A DNA stretch of 64,000 bases from Hyphomonadaceae bacterium UBA7672 (lineage in GTDB: Bacteria > Pseudomonadota > Alphaproteobacteria > Caulobacterales > Hyphomonadaceae), in assembly GCA_002483135.1 (NCBI GenBank), contig DLHI01000007.1, positions 310,001 to 374,000 of the forward strand, in the 5' to 3' direction. The translations under genes were made by a program, and so were the position numbers. Positions within the stretch are counted from its first letter, which is position 1, and each line of letters opens with the position of its first letter. Shown here piece by piece: positions 7,631-16,557 of the stretch. The notes beneath the pieces are model-generated. The model had not been told where the DNA came from, searched no databases, and saw only the letters and a program-made list of their open reading frames with translations.

Positions 7631-10030
7631 GTGATGGCGGTCAATCGGATTGTACTGTGCATTGCAGCAGCAGGCGCACTTGCTGGCCTTGGCGGATGTG
7701 ACCGGGTTGGCGCCCTTGGGCAGCTGGCGGGCGACGCGCTCAGCCAGCTGACGGGTGGCGCGCCTCCAAGCGGCCCAACCCTGCCCACCGAGGAAGACCT
7801 CCTCGCGGCAGCCTCGCTCGACGAGCGGGCCCTGTTCGGCCCGATGGCCGCCCCCATGGAGCTGTCGTCGCTGAGCCTCGATGAGATGCTGCAGACCCAG
7901 AGTTTCTTCGCCATAGGCTCCGTCATCGCCATGCCGAAGGCGCAGATGGTCGAGCCGGTGCTTGAGCCGGAATCCTTTGCGCTCGCAACCGATGGAACCG
8001 CCAGCGCCGCAGCCGGCGACACGAGCGACAACGCCGTCATGAACTCGGACACCGCGCCAGCGCCGGAATCAGCCGAGCTGCCGGCTGGCCCGCCGGTGCA
8101 GATGGCCGCTCCGCCCGCCGCCGAGCCCGAGGCCGGCCGTTCCGTGACGGCGAACGGGGCGCCGGCATTCCGTAAGCCCGGCGCCATCCTGCCGAGCGCG
8201 CCCAGGCCCGGTGCGATCATTCCCCGCGCGCAGGTGAAGCTGCCGCCGCCGGACGAGCTGCGCCAGCAGGCGCAGGTGCTTGCGCCAAAAGCGCTGCAGG
8301 ACGCAGTGAGGGATAGCGGTGTAAAACTCGACCCCGAGGCGTTGCGCGCTGCCCGCGTTTCGGCCGACCAGGCTCTTCGCGCGACGACTGACAGCGCCCA
8401 AAGCATTGGCGACGCCATCGCCCGCAAGGCCGCGGATTCCGACGCGCCGATCCCGAAAGCGCTTCAGGTCCGCTCGCGCCTTGATGTCGATGTCGCGATC
8501 CCGCTGCGCGAGCGCGCGGGCAAGCAGCTCGAAGCGCTGGGGCTTTCCGGCATCGTGACGCCGGGCGAAGGCGGCCAGATTCGCATCACGCTCGGCGTCA
8601 ACCCGACCCAGTTCCGCCCCGGTGACCTCAATCTCGGCAAGGTCGAGGCGATGCGTGCGCTGTTTGCACCTGCAAAAGCGGCCGCCGCTCAGGAATGCGC
8701 GGTGATGCCGGACGCACAGAAGCTTCGTGACGATCCTGTGCTGGCGACTGAATGCGTGGTGAAGGTGCTGATGCAGACCGGCGACTACGAGTACGTGGAG
8801 AAGGACTACATCTTCACCAACCAGATGCTGCGCCGTCCCAGCCAGACCGCGCCTGTCACCGCCACGGGCACGCGCCCGAACGATCCGCTGTTCGGCCTGC
8901 AATGGAATTTCCGCGCCAATGGCAGCGCTGCGGGCCAATCGGCGGGCGGCGCCGGCTTCAGCGATTTCTGGACCAAGGCGCACACGACGGGGTCGAAGGA
9001 CGTCGTCGTCGCCGTGGTGGATACCGGCATCCAGATGAACCACCCCGACATCAAGGGCTCGCCCAATCTCGCGCCTGGGTTCGACATGGTCTCCGACCCG
9101 CTGATGGGCAATGACGGCGATGGCCGTGACAACGACCCCAACGACCCGGGCGACAAGTGCGATCCGAACGATGCAACGATCTCGGACTCCTACCACGGCA
9201 CGCACGTGGCCGGCACGATCGGCGTTGCCTCCACCAACAATTCGGCAGGCGTCGCCGGGGGCGCATGGAACGTCACCATCGTTCCGGTGCGTGCGCTTGG
9301 CCGCTGCGGCGGCAAGCTGTCGGACATCAACGACGCGATCCGCTGGGCCGCGGGCACGATCCCGGGCCGCGACGCACAGGGCGGCGAGGTGTGGAACTCG
9401 AAACCGGCCGACATCATCAACCTGTCGATCGGCCTGTTCGGCCCCTGCCCCGTCTCGATGCAGTCGGCGATCAACGACGCCGTCGCCGCTGGCGCCATCG
9501 TTGTGGCCGCGGCCGGCAATGCCCGCGTCGATACGCAGTACTTCGCCCCGGGCGGCTGTCAGAATGTCATCTCGGTTGCGGCCAACGATGCGCGCGGCGT
9601 GCTGACGCCCTATTCGAACTTCGGCGCGAACGTGTCGATCATGGCGCCCGGCGGGGACATGTCGCGCGACGATGATGGCGATGGCCGCCCCGACGGCATC
9701 CTGTCGACCAAGTTCTCGCGCAACTGCTCGGACCCTGCCAATCCCGGCTCGACCGTGGCGCAGTGCTACTATGCGTTCGAGAACGGCACATCGATGGCAG
9801 CGCCGCACGTTGCGGCCGCGCTGGCGCTGCTGAAGGCGAAATACCCCGCGGCAGTTCCTTCGGAACTCAAATCCCGATTGCTGGCGGCTACGATAACGCG
9901 AACCAACATGCAGTGTTCCGGCAAGTGTTCGGCTTATCCTGGATCAACACCAATCGATGGTTCCGCGGACATGTGCTATCGCCCATGCGGGGGACGTATG
10001 CTGAGCCTGTCGAACGCACAGCTTCCATAG
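7631..10030 (+). CDS. S8 (subtilisin-like) serine protease lipoprotein
   Basis: A secreted subtilase of 799 residues, starting GTG (7631) or the adjacent ATG (7634). The N terminus carries a signal peptide ending in a lipobox-like LGGC, so it is probably anchored in the outer membrane. A long Ala/Pro-rich region (about 30-340) precedes a propeptide-like segment ending DYEYVEKDYIF. The S8 domain fills the C-terminal half with the full triad: D464 (VVDTG), H522 (HGTHVAG) and S721 (NGTSMAAPH). It heads a four-gene run with a propeptide-like membrane protein, a lipoprotein and an M23 peptidase. Confidence 0.9.
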   Translation: MMAVNRIVLCIAAAGALAGLGGCDRVGALGQLAGDALSQLTGGAPPSGPTLPTEEDLLAAASLDERALFGPMAAPMELSSLSLDEMLQTQSFFAIGSVIAMPKAQMVEPVLEPESFALATDGTASAAAGDTSDNAVMNSDTAPAPESAELPAGPPVQMAAPPAAEPEAGRSVTANGAPAFRKPGAILPSAPRPGAIIPRAQVKLPPPDELRQQAQVLAPKALQDAVRDSGVKLDPEALRAARVSADQALRATTDSAQSIGDAIARKAADSDAPIPKALQVRSRLDVDVAIPLRERAGKQLEALGLSGIVTPGEGGQIRITLGVNPTQFRPGDLNLGKVEAMRALFAPAKAAAAQECAVMPDAQKLRDDPVLATECVVKVLMQTGDYEYVEKDYIFTNQMLRRPSQTAPVTATGTRPNDPLFGLQWNFRANGSAAGQSAGGAGFSDFWTKAHTTGSKDVVVAVVDTGIQMNHPDIKGSPNLAPGFDMVSDPLMGNDGDGRDNDPNDPGDKCDPNDATISDSYHGTHVAGTIGVASTNNSAGVAGGAWNVTIVPVRALGRCGGKLSDINDAIRWAAGTIPGRDAQGGEVWNSKPADIINLSIGLFGPCPVSMQSAINDAVAAGAIVVAAAGNARVDTQYFAPGGCQNVISVAANDARGVLTPYSNFGANVSIMAPGGDMSRDDDGDGRPDGILSTKFSRNCSDPANPGSTVAQCYYAFENGTSMAAPHVAAALALLKAKYPAAVPSELKSRLLAATITRTNMQCSGKCSAYPGSTPIDGSADMCYRPCGGRMLSLSNAQLP

Positions 10031-10121
10031 GCGTTCATGCGGGAGGGGGCCTGCCGCAGTTGCGATATCGCACGCGCGATTACGCATGGCGGCCTGCTCC
10101 GGGGAAGAGAGGAAGACTGGT

Positions 10122-10721
10122 ATGGTTGGCGATGCGCATATGTCCGAAGGCCCTGTGATCGACGCCCTGGCGCCGGCGGGCGTCACTCATGGCGATCTTT
10201 CCCAGCGCCTGAAATCCGCTGCTCCTGCGGCCGGCGCCATCGGCATCATCAGTGCGATCGTGGTCGGCGCCCTTGTCGCCACGACGCCCCCCGGTGAACA
10301 GGCCGCACCGGGCGTGGAGCCTCCGCCGTCCGCGGCCAACGTTCCGCCGCCGATCACGCCAGGAAATGCGACGGTCCAGTACGACCAGACGCCTCCGGCC
10401 GCAGGGCCGCAGCGCGTCGTCGAACTCGTCGTCAAGTTCAAGGACGATGCGAAGATCAAGCAGATCCTCGACAGTTTCTGGACCGACCCCGGCACGGCCA
10501 AAGCGCGCTTCGAGACCTGGAAAGCCAACCGGCCGGAATTCGCAAGGCTGAAGCTCGACCGCGTCACCTATTCCAACGAACTGGTGCTCGTGATCGACAA
10601 CGCAGTCCCGGTGGCCGAGCGCGTCGCCGCCATCCGCGACATCGTGAAGGCGCTGGGCGCCGCGCCTGACATTTCCTATGCAGAACAGCAGGCCACGATG
10701 GCCCAGCCTGGAGGACAGTGA
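10122..10721 (+). CDS. Membrane-anchored protein with an S8-propeptide/I9-like domain
   Basis: A 199-residue protein with a cytoplasmic N terminus, one membrane segment (about 35-54), a Pro-rich linker and a periplasmic domain (about 98-191). That domain begins RVVELVVKFKDDAKI and ends ALGAAPDISYAEQQATM. This layout resembles the inhibitor/propeptide domain that subtilases carry at their N terminus, here without a protease. It could inhibit or help fold the S8 enzyme encoded upstream; this is inference. The ATG at 10122 is preferred because AGAGGAAG lies 6 bp upstream; an ATG at 10086 lacks one. Confidence 0.72.
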   Translation: MVGDAHMSEGPVIDALAPAGVTHGDLSQRLKSAAPAAGAIGIISAIVVGALVATTPPGEQAAPGVEPPPSAANVPPPITPGNATVQYDQTPPAAGPQRVVELVVKFKDDAKIKQILDSFWTDPGTAKARFETWKANRPEFARLKLDRVTYSNELVLVIDNAVPVAERVAAIRDIVKALGAAPDISYAEQQATMAQPGGQ

Positions 10722-11305
10722 TGAAAGCCCTGCACTTGGCCGCTGCGGCCGCCGCTCTTGTCGCGCTGTCTGCCTGCACGGAAGAATCGCCGGCGACGCC
10801 GGCAGCGGACCAGCCTGCCGCAACCTCGCCAGCCGCCAGCACGATTCCGGCCCCGCCCACCGTCGACGCCACGATCAACTGGCAGGCGGCGCGCGATGCG
10901 GCGGCGCAGCGTCCCGGCGATGTGGTGATCCCGCAGGCGGTTGGCGATGGTCCGCTGCTTGTGCCGATGCTGCTGCCCGGCGGCATCGTCCAGACGCAGA
11001 GCGACCGGCCGACGCCGCCGCGCATAACCAAGGCCGGCTATTTCGCGACCTACCACCTGCCGCGCTACGATGTGATCGTGACCGGCTCGCAGAAAGCCAT
11101 CGTCACGGGCGGCGAAGCGGCCGCCGACAAGGAAACGCCGAAATTCGAGCAGATCGAAGCCGGCGCGCGGCTGGTCTTCTCGCGGTTCGGCGCAAGTTAT
11201 GAAGTCGCGTTCGAATGCCGGCAGATCGATGGCCCTGAGGGCTGCATCACTGAGGCGGAAGCAAAGGAATTCGCCGACAGCCTGTTTGTCGCCCAGTCGC
11301 AATAG
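10721..11305 (+). CDS. Uncharacterised lipoprotein in the S8/M23 operon
   Basis: A 194-residue predicted lipoprotein: signal peptide ending ALVALSAC, then a Pro/Thr/Ala-rich linker, then a small domain (about 50-190) with one Cys pair (FECRQIDGPEGC). Its ATG overlaps the stop of the preceding gene (TGATG), which suggests translational coupling. I recognise no family. Being locked into this operon implies a shared envelope role with the S8 and M23 enzymes. Confidence 0.75.
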   Translation: MKALHLAAAAAALVALSACTEESPATPAADQPAATSPAASTIPAPPTVDATINWQAARDAAAQRPGDVVIPQAVGDGPLLVPMLLPGGIVQTQSDRPTPPRITKAGYFATYHLPRYDVIVTGSQKAIVTGGEAAADKETPKFEQIEAGARLVFSRFGASYEVAFECRQIDGPEGCITEAEAKEFADSLFVAQSQ

Positions 11306-11354
11306 GCGCTGCCGGCACGCAGCAACGGCCAAGGATCAGCGGGGAGTGGTGGTG

Positions 11355-12506
11355 ATGAAACGGTCGAACCTGCGATTGGGCGTTCTAGCCCTTGCCAGCG
11401 CGATGGCGCTCGGCGCCTGCGACAATGGCAGTGTGCTGCTTTGGCCATGGGTTGATATCGCCGCCAAGGAGCAGCCCGTGCCGGCGGACGCCAGCACGCC
11501 GCCTCCGCCGCCAATCATTCCCGATGGCGCAGACACCGGCGATGGCTCCGGCCCGCCGCCGGATGTTGGCACTTTCCCCAATCCCAACGCGAACGAGGGA
11601 GCGCCCGTCGATGGCACGCCCTTCACCGACGGCCTGCCCGAGAACCCCGCGATCGACACCGGCGATGGCGCGCCGCTCGAAAGTGCCGAAACCGGCGAGC
11701 CTCTGCCTCCTCTTCCGGCGCCGACGGAAGAGGCGTCAGCCACGCCAACTCCGACACCCGACACGCCGGCCGACACGCCAGCCACACCTGCGCCCGTGAC
11801 GCCATCCTTCTACTATTTCCGAGCCGGCAATCTCGCGCCGGCAAGCGGCACGGGTTCAACCGAGATGGCGGTGCTCGTCCCCGACATGATGTTTCCAATC
11901 AAGAGCGCGCCCGCGGTTGCGCAGACCCAGGTCTATCGCTGGGGCGGCGGCGTTAAGGGCGGCGACCAGTGCGACGTCCGCAACTTCGCAGCGCCATGGC
12001 GCGACAATTACTGCGAGACGCGCTCGACCACCAATGCAACACCGTGGTGCTCCAAGACCGGTGTTCACCTAGGTCAGGATATCCGCGTGGGCACGCCCGA
12101 GGGCTGCAACGCTGAACGCTCTACCAAGGCCGCCGACCGCATGCGTTATGAGGTTGTCGCAGTGGAGGACGGCTTCATTTCCAACGTCGGCAGCTATTCA
12201 GTAACGCTGCACGCGGATTCGGGCGACCGCATCTATCGCTACCTTCACCTCAACATGGCGAAGCTCAAGGTCAGCACCAACCAGACGGTGAAGAAGGGCG
12301 ATGTGATCGGCTACGTGTCCAACGATTTCGGGGGTACGCCCACGACCCTTCACCTCCACTTCGAGATCAAGCTGAACACGCAGGCCAATGGCTGGCAGTA
12401 CGCACCCCCCTACAGCTCGCTGCTGGAAGCCTATAAACGCCGCGAGAACAATCCCGGGGCTCAGGTGGCTGACGATTTCGTGGTGGCGACCTCGCCCACA
12501 CGATAA
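11355..12506 (+). CDS. M23/LytM family peptidase lipoprotein
   Basis: A predicted outer-membrane-anchored peptidoglycan endopeptidase of 383 residues. The signal peptide ends at AMALGAC, and a long Pro/Thr-rich linker runs to about residue 155. The C-terminal M23 domain has the complete metal site: H238 and D242 in HLGQD, and H333/H335 in HLH. So it is likely active and not a LytM activator of the EnvC/NlpD type. The ATG at 11355 is chosen because it begins the signal peptide; GTG codons at 11349 and 11352 are alternatives. It is the last gene of the S8 operon. Confidence 0.88.
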   Translation: MKRSNLRLGVLALASAMALGACDNGSVLLWPWVDIAAKEQPVPADASTPPPPPIIPDGADTGDGSGPPPDVGTFPNPNANEGAPVDGTPFTDGLPENPAIDTGDGAPLESAETGEPLPPLPAPTEEASATPTPTPDTPADTPATPAPVTPSFYYFRAGNLAPASGTGSTEMAVLVPDMMFPIKSAPAVAQTQVYRWGGGVKGGDQCDVRNFAAPWRDNYCETRSTTNATPWCSKTGVHLGQDIRVGTPEGCNAERSTKAADRMRYEVVAVEDGFISNVGSYSVTLHADSGDRIYRYLHLNMAKLKVSTNQTVKKGDVIGYVSNDFGGTPTTLHLHFEIKLNTQANGWQYAPPYSSLLEAYKRRENNPGAQVADDFVVATSPTR

Positions 12507-12520
12507 CCGGGAGCAGGATA

Positions 12521-12754
12521 GTGGAGATCAAGCTCGACCCTGCCCGCCGCGCTCGCGCGGTCAGCAGCCTGCAGGCTCACTTCGCGCGCGAATTCGACGA
12601 GCCGTTGAGCGAATTCCGCGCCGAGGCCGTGATCGACCTGATGCTGGGAACACTTGGCCCCGACATCTACAATCAGGCGGTCCAGGACGTCCGCGCCCAC
12701 CTGCAGGTCAAGCTCGACGACCTCGATGGCGAAGTATTCGCCGAGGTTCGGTGA
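12521..12754 (+). CDS. DUF2164 family protein
   Basis: A 77-residue protein with a GTG start, matching the small DUF2164 family of uncharacterised proteins. Visible landmarks are HFAREFDEPLSEFRAE and FLxxLGPxIYNQAVQD-like text (TLGPDIYNQAVQDVRAHL). It lies 14 bp after the M23 gene and may be read through from it, but the family is widespread and not tied to peptidases. Confidence 0.8.
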   Translation: MEIKLDPARRARAVSSLQAHFAREFDEPLSEFRAEAVIDLMLGTLGPDIYNQAVQDVRAHLQVKLDDLDGEVFAEVR

Positions 12755-12830
12755 AGGCCTTCCCTCCCGGCCTTCCCCCATGGCCCCGAACGTGCTTGGA
12801 ACGGCTCCGGAAAAACCCGGGAGACGATGA

Positions 12831-13541
12831 ATGGCGCAACTGGCGCTCGTGCGGCACGGACAGAGCCAGTGGAACCTCGAGGACAGGTTCACGGGCTGGT
12901 GGGACGTTGACCTGACCCCCGTCGGCGAGGGCGAAGCCAAGGCCTCGGGACAGCTTCTCAAGGCGACCGGTGTCGATTTCTCGCGCGCCTACACGTCTGT
13001 CCAGAAACGCGCCATCCGCACGCTCTATCTCGCGCTTGGCGAGATGGACCGCCTGTGGCTTCCGGTCACGAAGGACTACCGCCTCAACGAGCGCCACTAT
13101 GGCGGGCTGACCGGCCTCAACAAGAAAGAGACGGCGGCCAAGCATGGCGATGAGCAGGTGAAAATCTGGCGTCGCTCATTCGACATTCCGCCACCGGACA
13201 TGGTCGCAGGCGGCGAGTTCGACCTGTCGAAGGACCGCCGCTATCAGGGCCTAAACATCCCCACGACCGAAAGCCTCAAGACCACGCTCGACCGCGTGCT
13301 GCCCTACTGGGATAGCGAGATCGCGCCCAAGCTGAAGGCCGGCGAGAACATCGTTATCGCGGCTCACGGCAACAGCCTGCGCGCCATCGTGAAACACCTG
13401 TTCAAGGTGCCCGACAGCGAGATCACCGAAGTGGAAATCCCGACCGGCAATCCGTTGCTGATCGACCTCGACACTTCGCTGCACGTGAAATCGGCCCGCT
13501 ACCTGGATGCAGCGCGCGCCAAGCCGCTGCCGCCGGTGTGA
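12831..13541 (+). CDS. gpmA: 2,3-bisphosphoglycerate-dependent phosphoglycerate mutase
   Basis: Glycolytic enzyme that interconverts 3- and 2-phosphoglycerate through a phosphohistidine. The signature LVRHGQSQWN holds the catalytic His. RFTGWWDVDLTP, ERHYGGLTGLNK and the second His in AAHGNSLRA are all in place. At 236 residues it has the standard length. Its stop overlaps the GTG start of the next gene by four bases. Confidence 0.95.
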   Translation: MAQLALVRHGQSQWNLEDRFTGWWDVDLTPVGEGEAKASGQLLKATGVDFSRAYTSVQKRAIRTLYLALGEMDRLWLPVTKDYRLNERHYGGLTGLNKKETAAKHGDEQVKIWRRSFDIPPPDMVAGGEFDLSKDRRYQGLNIPTTESLKTTLDRVLPYWDSEIAPKLKAGENIVIAAHGNSLRAIVKHLFKVPDSEITEVEIPTGNPLLIDLDTSLHVKSARYLDAARAKPLPPV

Positions 13542-14191
13542 GTGGCGATTCACCAGACCTGGACTACATGCAGCGCGCGCTGGCGCTTGCACAGGCGCAA
13601 CTGGGGCGGACGGCGCCCAATCCGACCGTCGGTTGCGTCATCGTGGCGGGCGGCGCGATCGTCGGTGAAAGCGCAACCGGTAATGGCGGACGACCTCACG
13701 CTGAGGAGGTCGCGCTTCTCGCCGCCGGACACCTTGCGCACGGGGCCACCGCCTATGTCACGCTCGAGCCCTGCAGCGAACGCTCCAGCGGCGCCCCCTC
13801 TTGCTCTGAGCGGCTTCTCGCGGCCGGCATCGCGCGCGTGGTGATCGCCTGCCCTGACCCTCACCCGAAGGGAGCGCACGGCGCCGAACGGCTCGCACGG
13901 TCCGGCGTCAGCGTGACGAGCGGGGTGATGCAGGCAGAGGCCGAGCGCCTCAACGCAGGCTTCTTCAAGCTGGTGGCGACGGGACGGCCATGGCTCGCCG
14001 TCGATGGCGATGCGGCCACCTATGACGCAGAGTTCGACCTATTGCGCGGGGAGAGCTTCGAGCAGGCGCTCGACCGGCTCGGCAAGTCGGGGATGACCCG
14101 AATCTTCGTGCGATCGGGAACCGCCCTGGCCGCACAGCTCAAGGCGCGCAGGCTGGTCGATGAGGACTGGACAAGCGCGCACACCGAGTAG
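13538..14191 (+). CDS. RibD-like deaminase with a shortened reductase part
   Basis: Related to the N-terminal deaminase domain of RibD, which acts in riboflavin synthesis. The zinc site is present (HAEE and PCSERSSGAPSCSERLLAAG), as is the substrate region TAPNPTVGCVIV. Normal RibD has about 360 residues with a reductase domain. Here only about 70 residues follow the deaminase, keeping fragments such as FFKLVATGRPWLAVD but no full NADPH fold. It may be a stand-alone deaminase, or a decayed paralogue with an intact RibD elsewhere. The GTG start overlaps the gpmA stop. Confidence 0.7.
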   Translation: MSGDSPDLDYMQRALALAQAQLGRTAPNPTVGCVIVAGGAIVGESATGNGGRPHAEEVALLAAGHLAHGATAYVTLEPCSERSSGAPSCSERLLAAGIARVVIACPDPHPKGAHGAERLARSGVSVTSGVMQAEAERLNAGFFKLVATGRPWLAVDGDAATYDAEFDLLRGESFEQALDRLGKSGMTRIFVRSGTALAAQLKARRLVDEDWTSAHTE

Positions 14192-14210
14192 CCGCTTTTC
14201 CGAAATGAAA

Positions 14211-14238
14211 AACGGGCCGGCTGTGAGGCCGACCCGTT
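14211..14238 (-). terminator. Rho-independent terminator of cspA
   Basis: AACGGGCCGGC (14211-14221) pairs with GCCGACCCGTT (14228-14238) with one internal mismatch and a 6-nt loop. On the minus strand the stem is followed by TTTTTCATTT, so it ends cspA transcription. It lies between convergent genes and could weakly serve both. Confidence 0.75.
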
Positions 14239-14290
14239 CCAAAGTTGATTGCGAATGGCGCCGCCGCGTGGGCGACCCGTCGCGCCAGCC

Positions 14291-14500
14291 TTAGAGAGGC
14301 TGGATTTGCGTGGCGGCCATTTTGCCCGAGCGCTTGTCTTTTTCCAGCTCGAAGCTGACGCGTTGGCCTTCCTGAAGGCCAGCGAGCCCAGCGCGCTGAA
14401 CGGCGGAGATGTGGACGAACACGTCCGCGCCGCCTTGCTCAGGCTGGATGAAGCCGAAGCCTTTTTGCTCGTTGAACCACTTAACGGTGCCGGTAGCCAT
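14291..14500 (-). CDS. cspA: Cold-shock domain protein
   Basis: A 69-residue cold-shock protein that binds single-stranded RNA and DNA. It has both RNP motifs (KGFGFIQPE and DVFVHISAV) and the start MATGTVKWFNEQKG. The upstream 325 bp have no other gene, which leaves room for the long 5' leader usual for such genes. A terminator follows the stop by about 50 bp. Confidence 0.95.
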   Translation of the reverse strand: MATGTVKWFNEQKGFGFIQPEQGGADVFVHISAVQRAGLAGLQEGQRVSFELEKDKRSGKMAATQIQPL

Positions 14501-14825
14501 GTAGAACTAGTCTTTCGATAGGCATCCACGGGACCGGGGGGACCCGCAGAAGGATTAGAGAACGCTTGCAGCCGCGTCCCCGGGGGCCGTCAAAACTGGA
14601 CTTGTCCGGTAGGCCAGATCCGGAGCTCAATCCGATGGATAACCCATCTCAAGAGCAAGGAGAGCAACCGAACCTGTTCAGAATTCGACGGGCCCCATAT
14701 CGCATAATCGGGGATGCTTGAAAAGCGGCGCCCGCGTGCGTGAACTGGAGTTTAGCCGGCCGGGCGGGCACAAGAGTTCGCTGCGGCGCCTTATTGTTTG
14801 TCGCGATCATGCCTAACTGGGGTCC
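14501..14825. other. Divergent intergenic region between cspA and ygfZ
   Basis: About 325 bp without a coding frame that I would support. It should hold the cspA promoter and leader on one side and the ygfZ promoter on the other. A GC-rich stretch near 14530-14590 could fold in the cspA leader, but I could not assign a defined element. Confidence 0.5.
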
Positions 14826-15653
14826 ATGACCAAGCCCGTATCACTCGCGCATCGTTCCGTGATTTCGGTTAGCGGCGCGAACGCTGAAACCTTCCTGAAC
14901 GGGATCGTGACAGCTTCCGCGCCCGGCATGCGCACGGGGGATATCCGCTATGGCGGGCTGCTGACGCCGCAGGGAAAGGTGATCGCCGACATGCTGCTGA
15001 CGCGTGATGGTGATGCGATCCTGCTCGACTGCGCAGAGGTTGCAGCTGCATCTGTCGTGCGCCGCCTGACCATGATGAAGCTGCGCGCGGCAGTCTCCAT
15101 CGCCATTCAGCCTGACCTTGGCGTCAGTGTCTTCGAAGGCGCGCCAGACCCGCGATCACCCCTTGCCCCATTGCGACGCATCGGTCCGCGAGGGTCCGCG
15201 GACGACTCCAGTGCCTGGCACGCCGCCCGCATCGCCGCCGGCCTGCCCGAGCAGGGCTTCGACTTCGGGCTCGAAGAAGTCTTACCCGCCGACATCAACA
15301 TGGACCTAGTCGGTGGCGTCGACTTCAGAAAGGGGTGTTTCGTCGGACAGGAAGTTGTCTCGCGTATGAAGCGCCGCGGGACCGCGCGCAGGCGAACCTT
15401 GAAGGTGCACGTCGATGCAGCCGTCGCAACCCCCGCTCCTGTGCTCGCCAACGATTTCGAGATCGGAATGCTGACGTCGATTTCCGGCGGCGCGGCGCTC
15501 GCGCGCGTGCGTATCGACCGTCTGGCGGAAGCCCGCACAAAGGGCGAGACGATAACGGCAGGCGGCGCGCCCATCGCGTTCGAGGACCCGCCCTGGCTTG
15601 CTGGCGAGCTCAGCGCGATGAACGAAGGCAAGGCGCAGCAAGGCGGGGCGTGA
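14826..15653 (+). CDS. ygfZ: Folate-binding protein YgfZ (tRNA-modifying GTPase-like, CAF17 family)
   Basis: A 275-residue aminomethyltransferase-fold protein that uses tetrahydrofolate to support Fe-S enzymes such as MiaB. The family signature K-G-C-[FY]-x-G-Q-E appears as RKGCFVGQEVVSRMKRRG. The N-terminal part shows FLNGIVTAS and YGGLLTPQGKVIADM, typical of the fold. Its stop overlaps the tag start (TGATG), so the two genes are probably co-translated. Confidence 0.9.
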   Translation: MTKPVSLAHRSVISVSGANAETFLNGIVTASAPGMRTGDIRYGGLLTPQGKVIADMLLTRDGDAILLDCAEVAAASVVRRLTMMKLRAAVSIAIQPDLGVSVFEGAPDPRSPLAPLRRIGPRGSADDSSAWHAARIAAGLPEQGFDFGLEEVLPADINMDLVGGVDFRKGCFVGQEVVSRMKRRGTARRRTLKVHVDAAVATPAPVLANDFEIGMLTSISGGAALARVRIDRLAEARTKGETITAGGAPIAFEDPPWLAGELSAMNEGKAQQGGA

Positions 15654-16255
15654 TGAAGAAGCTGGACGACATTCCCTGCGGCTGGGCGCCGGCGCATGAC
15701 GAACTCTATCGCCGCTATCACGACGAGGAATGGGGCGTGCCCGAGCGTGACAGCCGCGCACTGTGGGAGAAATTCCAGCTCGATGGCCACCAGGCCGGCC
15801 TGTCGTGGATCACCATCCTGCGCAAGCGCGAAACCATGCGCGAGGAATTCGACGGCTTCGAGCCCGAGAAGGTTGCGCGCTGGACCCAGAAGCGCATCGA
15901 CCGGGCCATGAAGAACCCCGGCATCATCCGCAGCCCGATCAAGATCGCTGCGACCATCAACAACGCGCAGGTCTATCTCGACATGGCCGAACGCGGCGAG
16001 GATTTCTCGGACTATGTCTGGGGCTTTGTCGACGGAAAGCCCATCGTGAACAAGCTGGATCACTGGCGCAACGTCCAGGCGAAGACGCCCCTTGCCGAAA
16101 GCATCGCGAAGGACATGAAGAAGCGCGGCTTCAAGTTCTGCGGGCCGGTGATCGTCTACGCCGTGATGCAGGCCATGGGCATGGTCAACGACCACGAGGT
16201 GCGCTGCCCGCGCCACAAGGACATCCAGAAGCTGGAAAAATCGCGCCGGTTGTGA
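15653..16255 (+). CDS. tag: DNA-3-methyladenine glycosylase I
   Basis: Base-excision repair enzyme that removes 3-methyladenine from DNA. The 200-residue protein has the family landmarks CGWAPAHDELYRRYHDEEWG, HQAGLSWITILRKRE and the C-terminal NDHEVRCPRH, which together supply the Cys/His residues of the zinc snap seen in E. coli Tag. Its ATG overlaps the ygfZ stop. Confidence 0.93.
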   Translation: MKKLDDIPCGWAPAHDELYRRYHDEEWGVPERDSRALWEKFQLDGHQAGLSWITILRKRETMREEFDGFEPEKVARWTQKRIDRAMKNPGIIRSPIKIAATINNAQVYLDMAERGEDFSDYVWGFVDGKPIVNKLDHWRNVQAKTPLAESIAKDMKKRGFKFCGPVIVYAVMQAMGMVNDHEVRCPRHKDIQKLEKSRRL

Positions 16256-16287
16256 CATCGTTGGGTGTCAGTTGATTGGGGGACATT

Positions 16288-16557
16288 GTGCGCCACATCG
16301 TCGGTCTCGCCGCCGCCGCCACTCTTGCCGGCTGCATCATGGATCCGGGCTCACGCTACGATCCGCACGTCCCGCCCCAGGCCTCCAAAGTTGATACGAT
16401 CAATCCCCGCAAGGTCGATCGCATCCCCGACACGGCGTACGAAATCTGGAAGCGTGACAAGGAGCGCAACGAGAAGATCGCCGGCGAAGGGGAGAAGGAC
16501 ACCTACCCTCCGCTGTTCAAGGGGCAGAAGGCTGAATTCGACGGCGCGTCGAAATGA
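16288..16557 (+). CDS. Small lipoprotein
   Basis: An 89-residue predicted lipoprotein with signal peptide MRHIVGLAAAATLAGC and a hydrophilic, charged tail. The GTG at 16288 is preferred because GGGGGA lies about 5 bp upstream; a TTG at 16276 is in frame. The next gene starts within its stop codon (ATGA), so the pair is coupled. No known family was recognised. Confidence 0.65.
   Translation: MRHIVGLAAAATLAGCIMDPGSRYDPHVPPQASKVDTINPRKVDRIPDTAYEIWKRDKERNEKIAGEGEKDTYPPLFKGQKAEFDGASK

Noticed and set aside
8069..9808. 579-codon minus-strand frame opposite the S8 protease gene
   Set aside because: A high-GC antisense shadow rich in Arg, Ala and Gly with no domain; the plus strand encodes a complete catalytic triad.
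10061..10072. TGCGATATCGCA palindrome between the S8 gene and the next gene
   Set aside because: Twelve-base palindromes are expected by chance in a window this size, and it does not align with a promoter.
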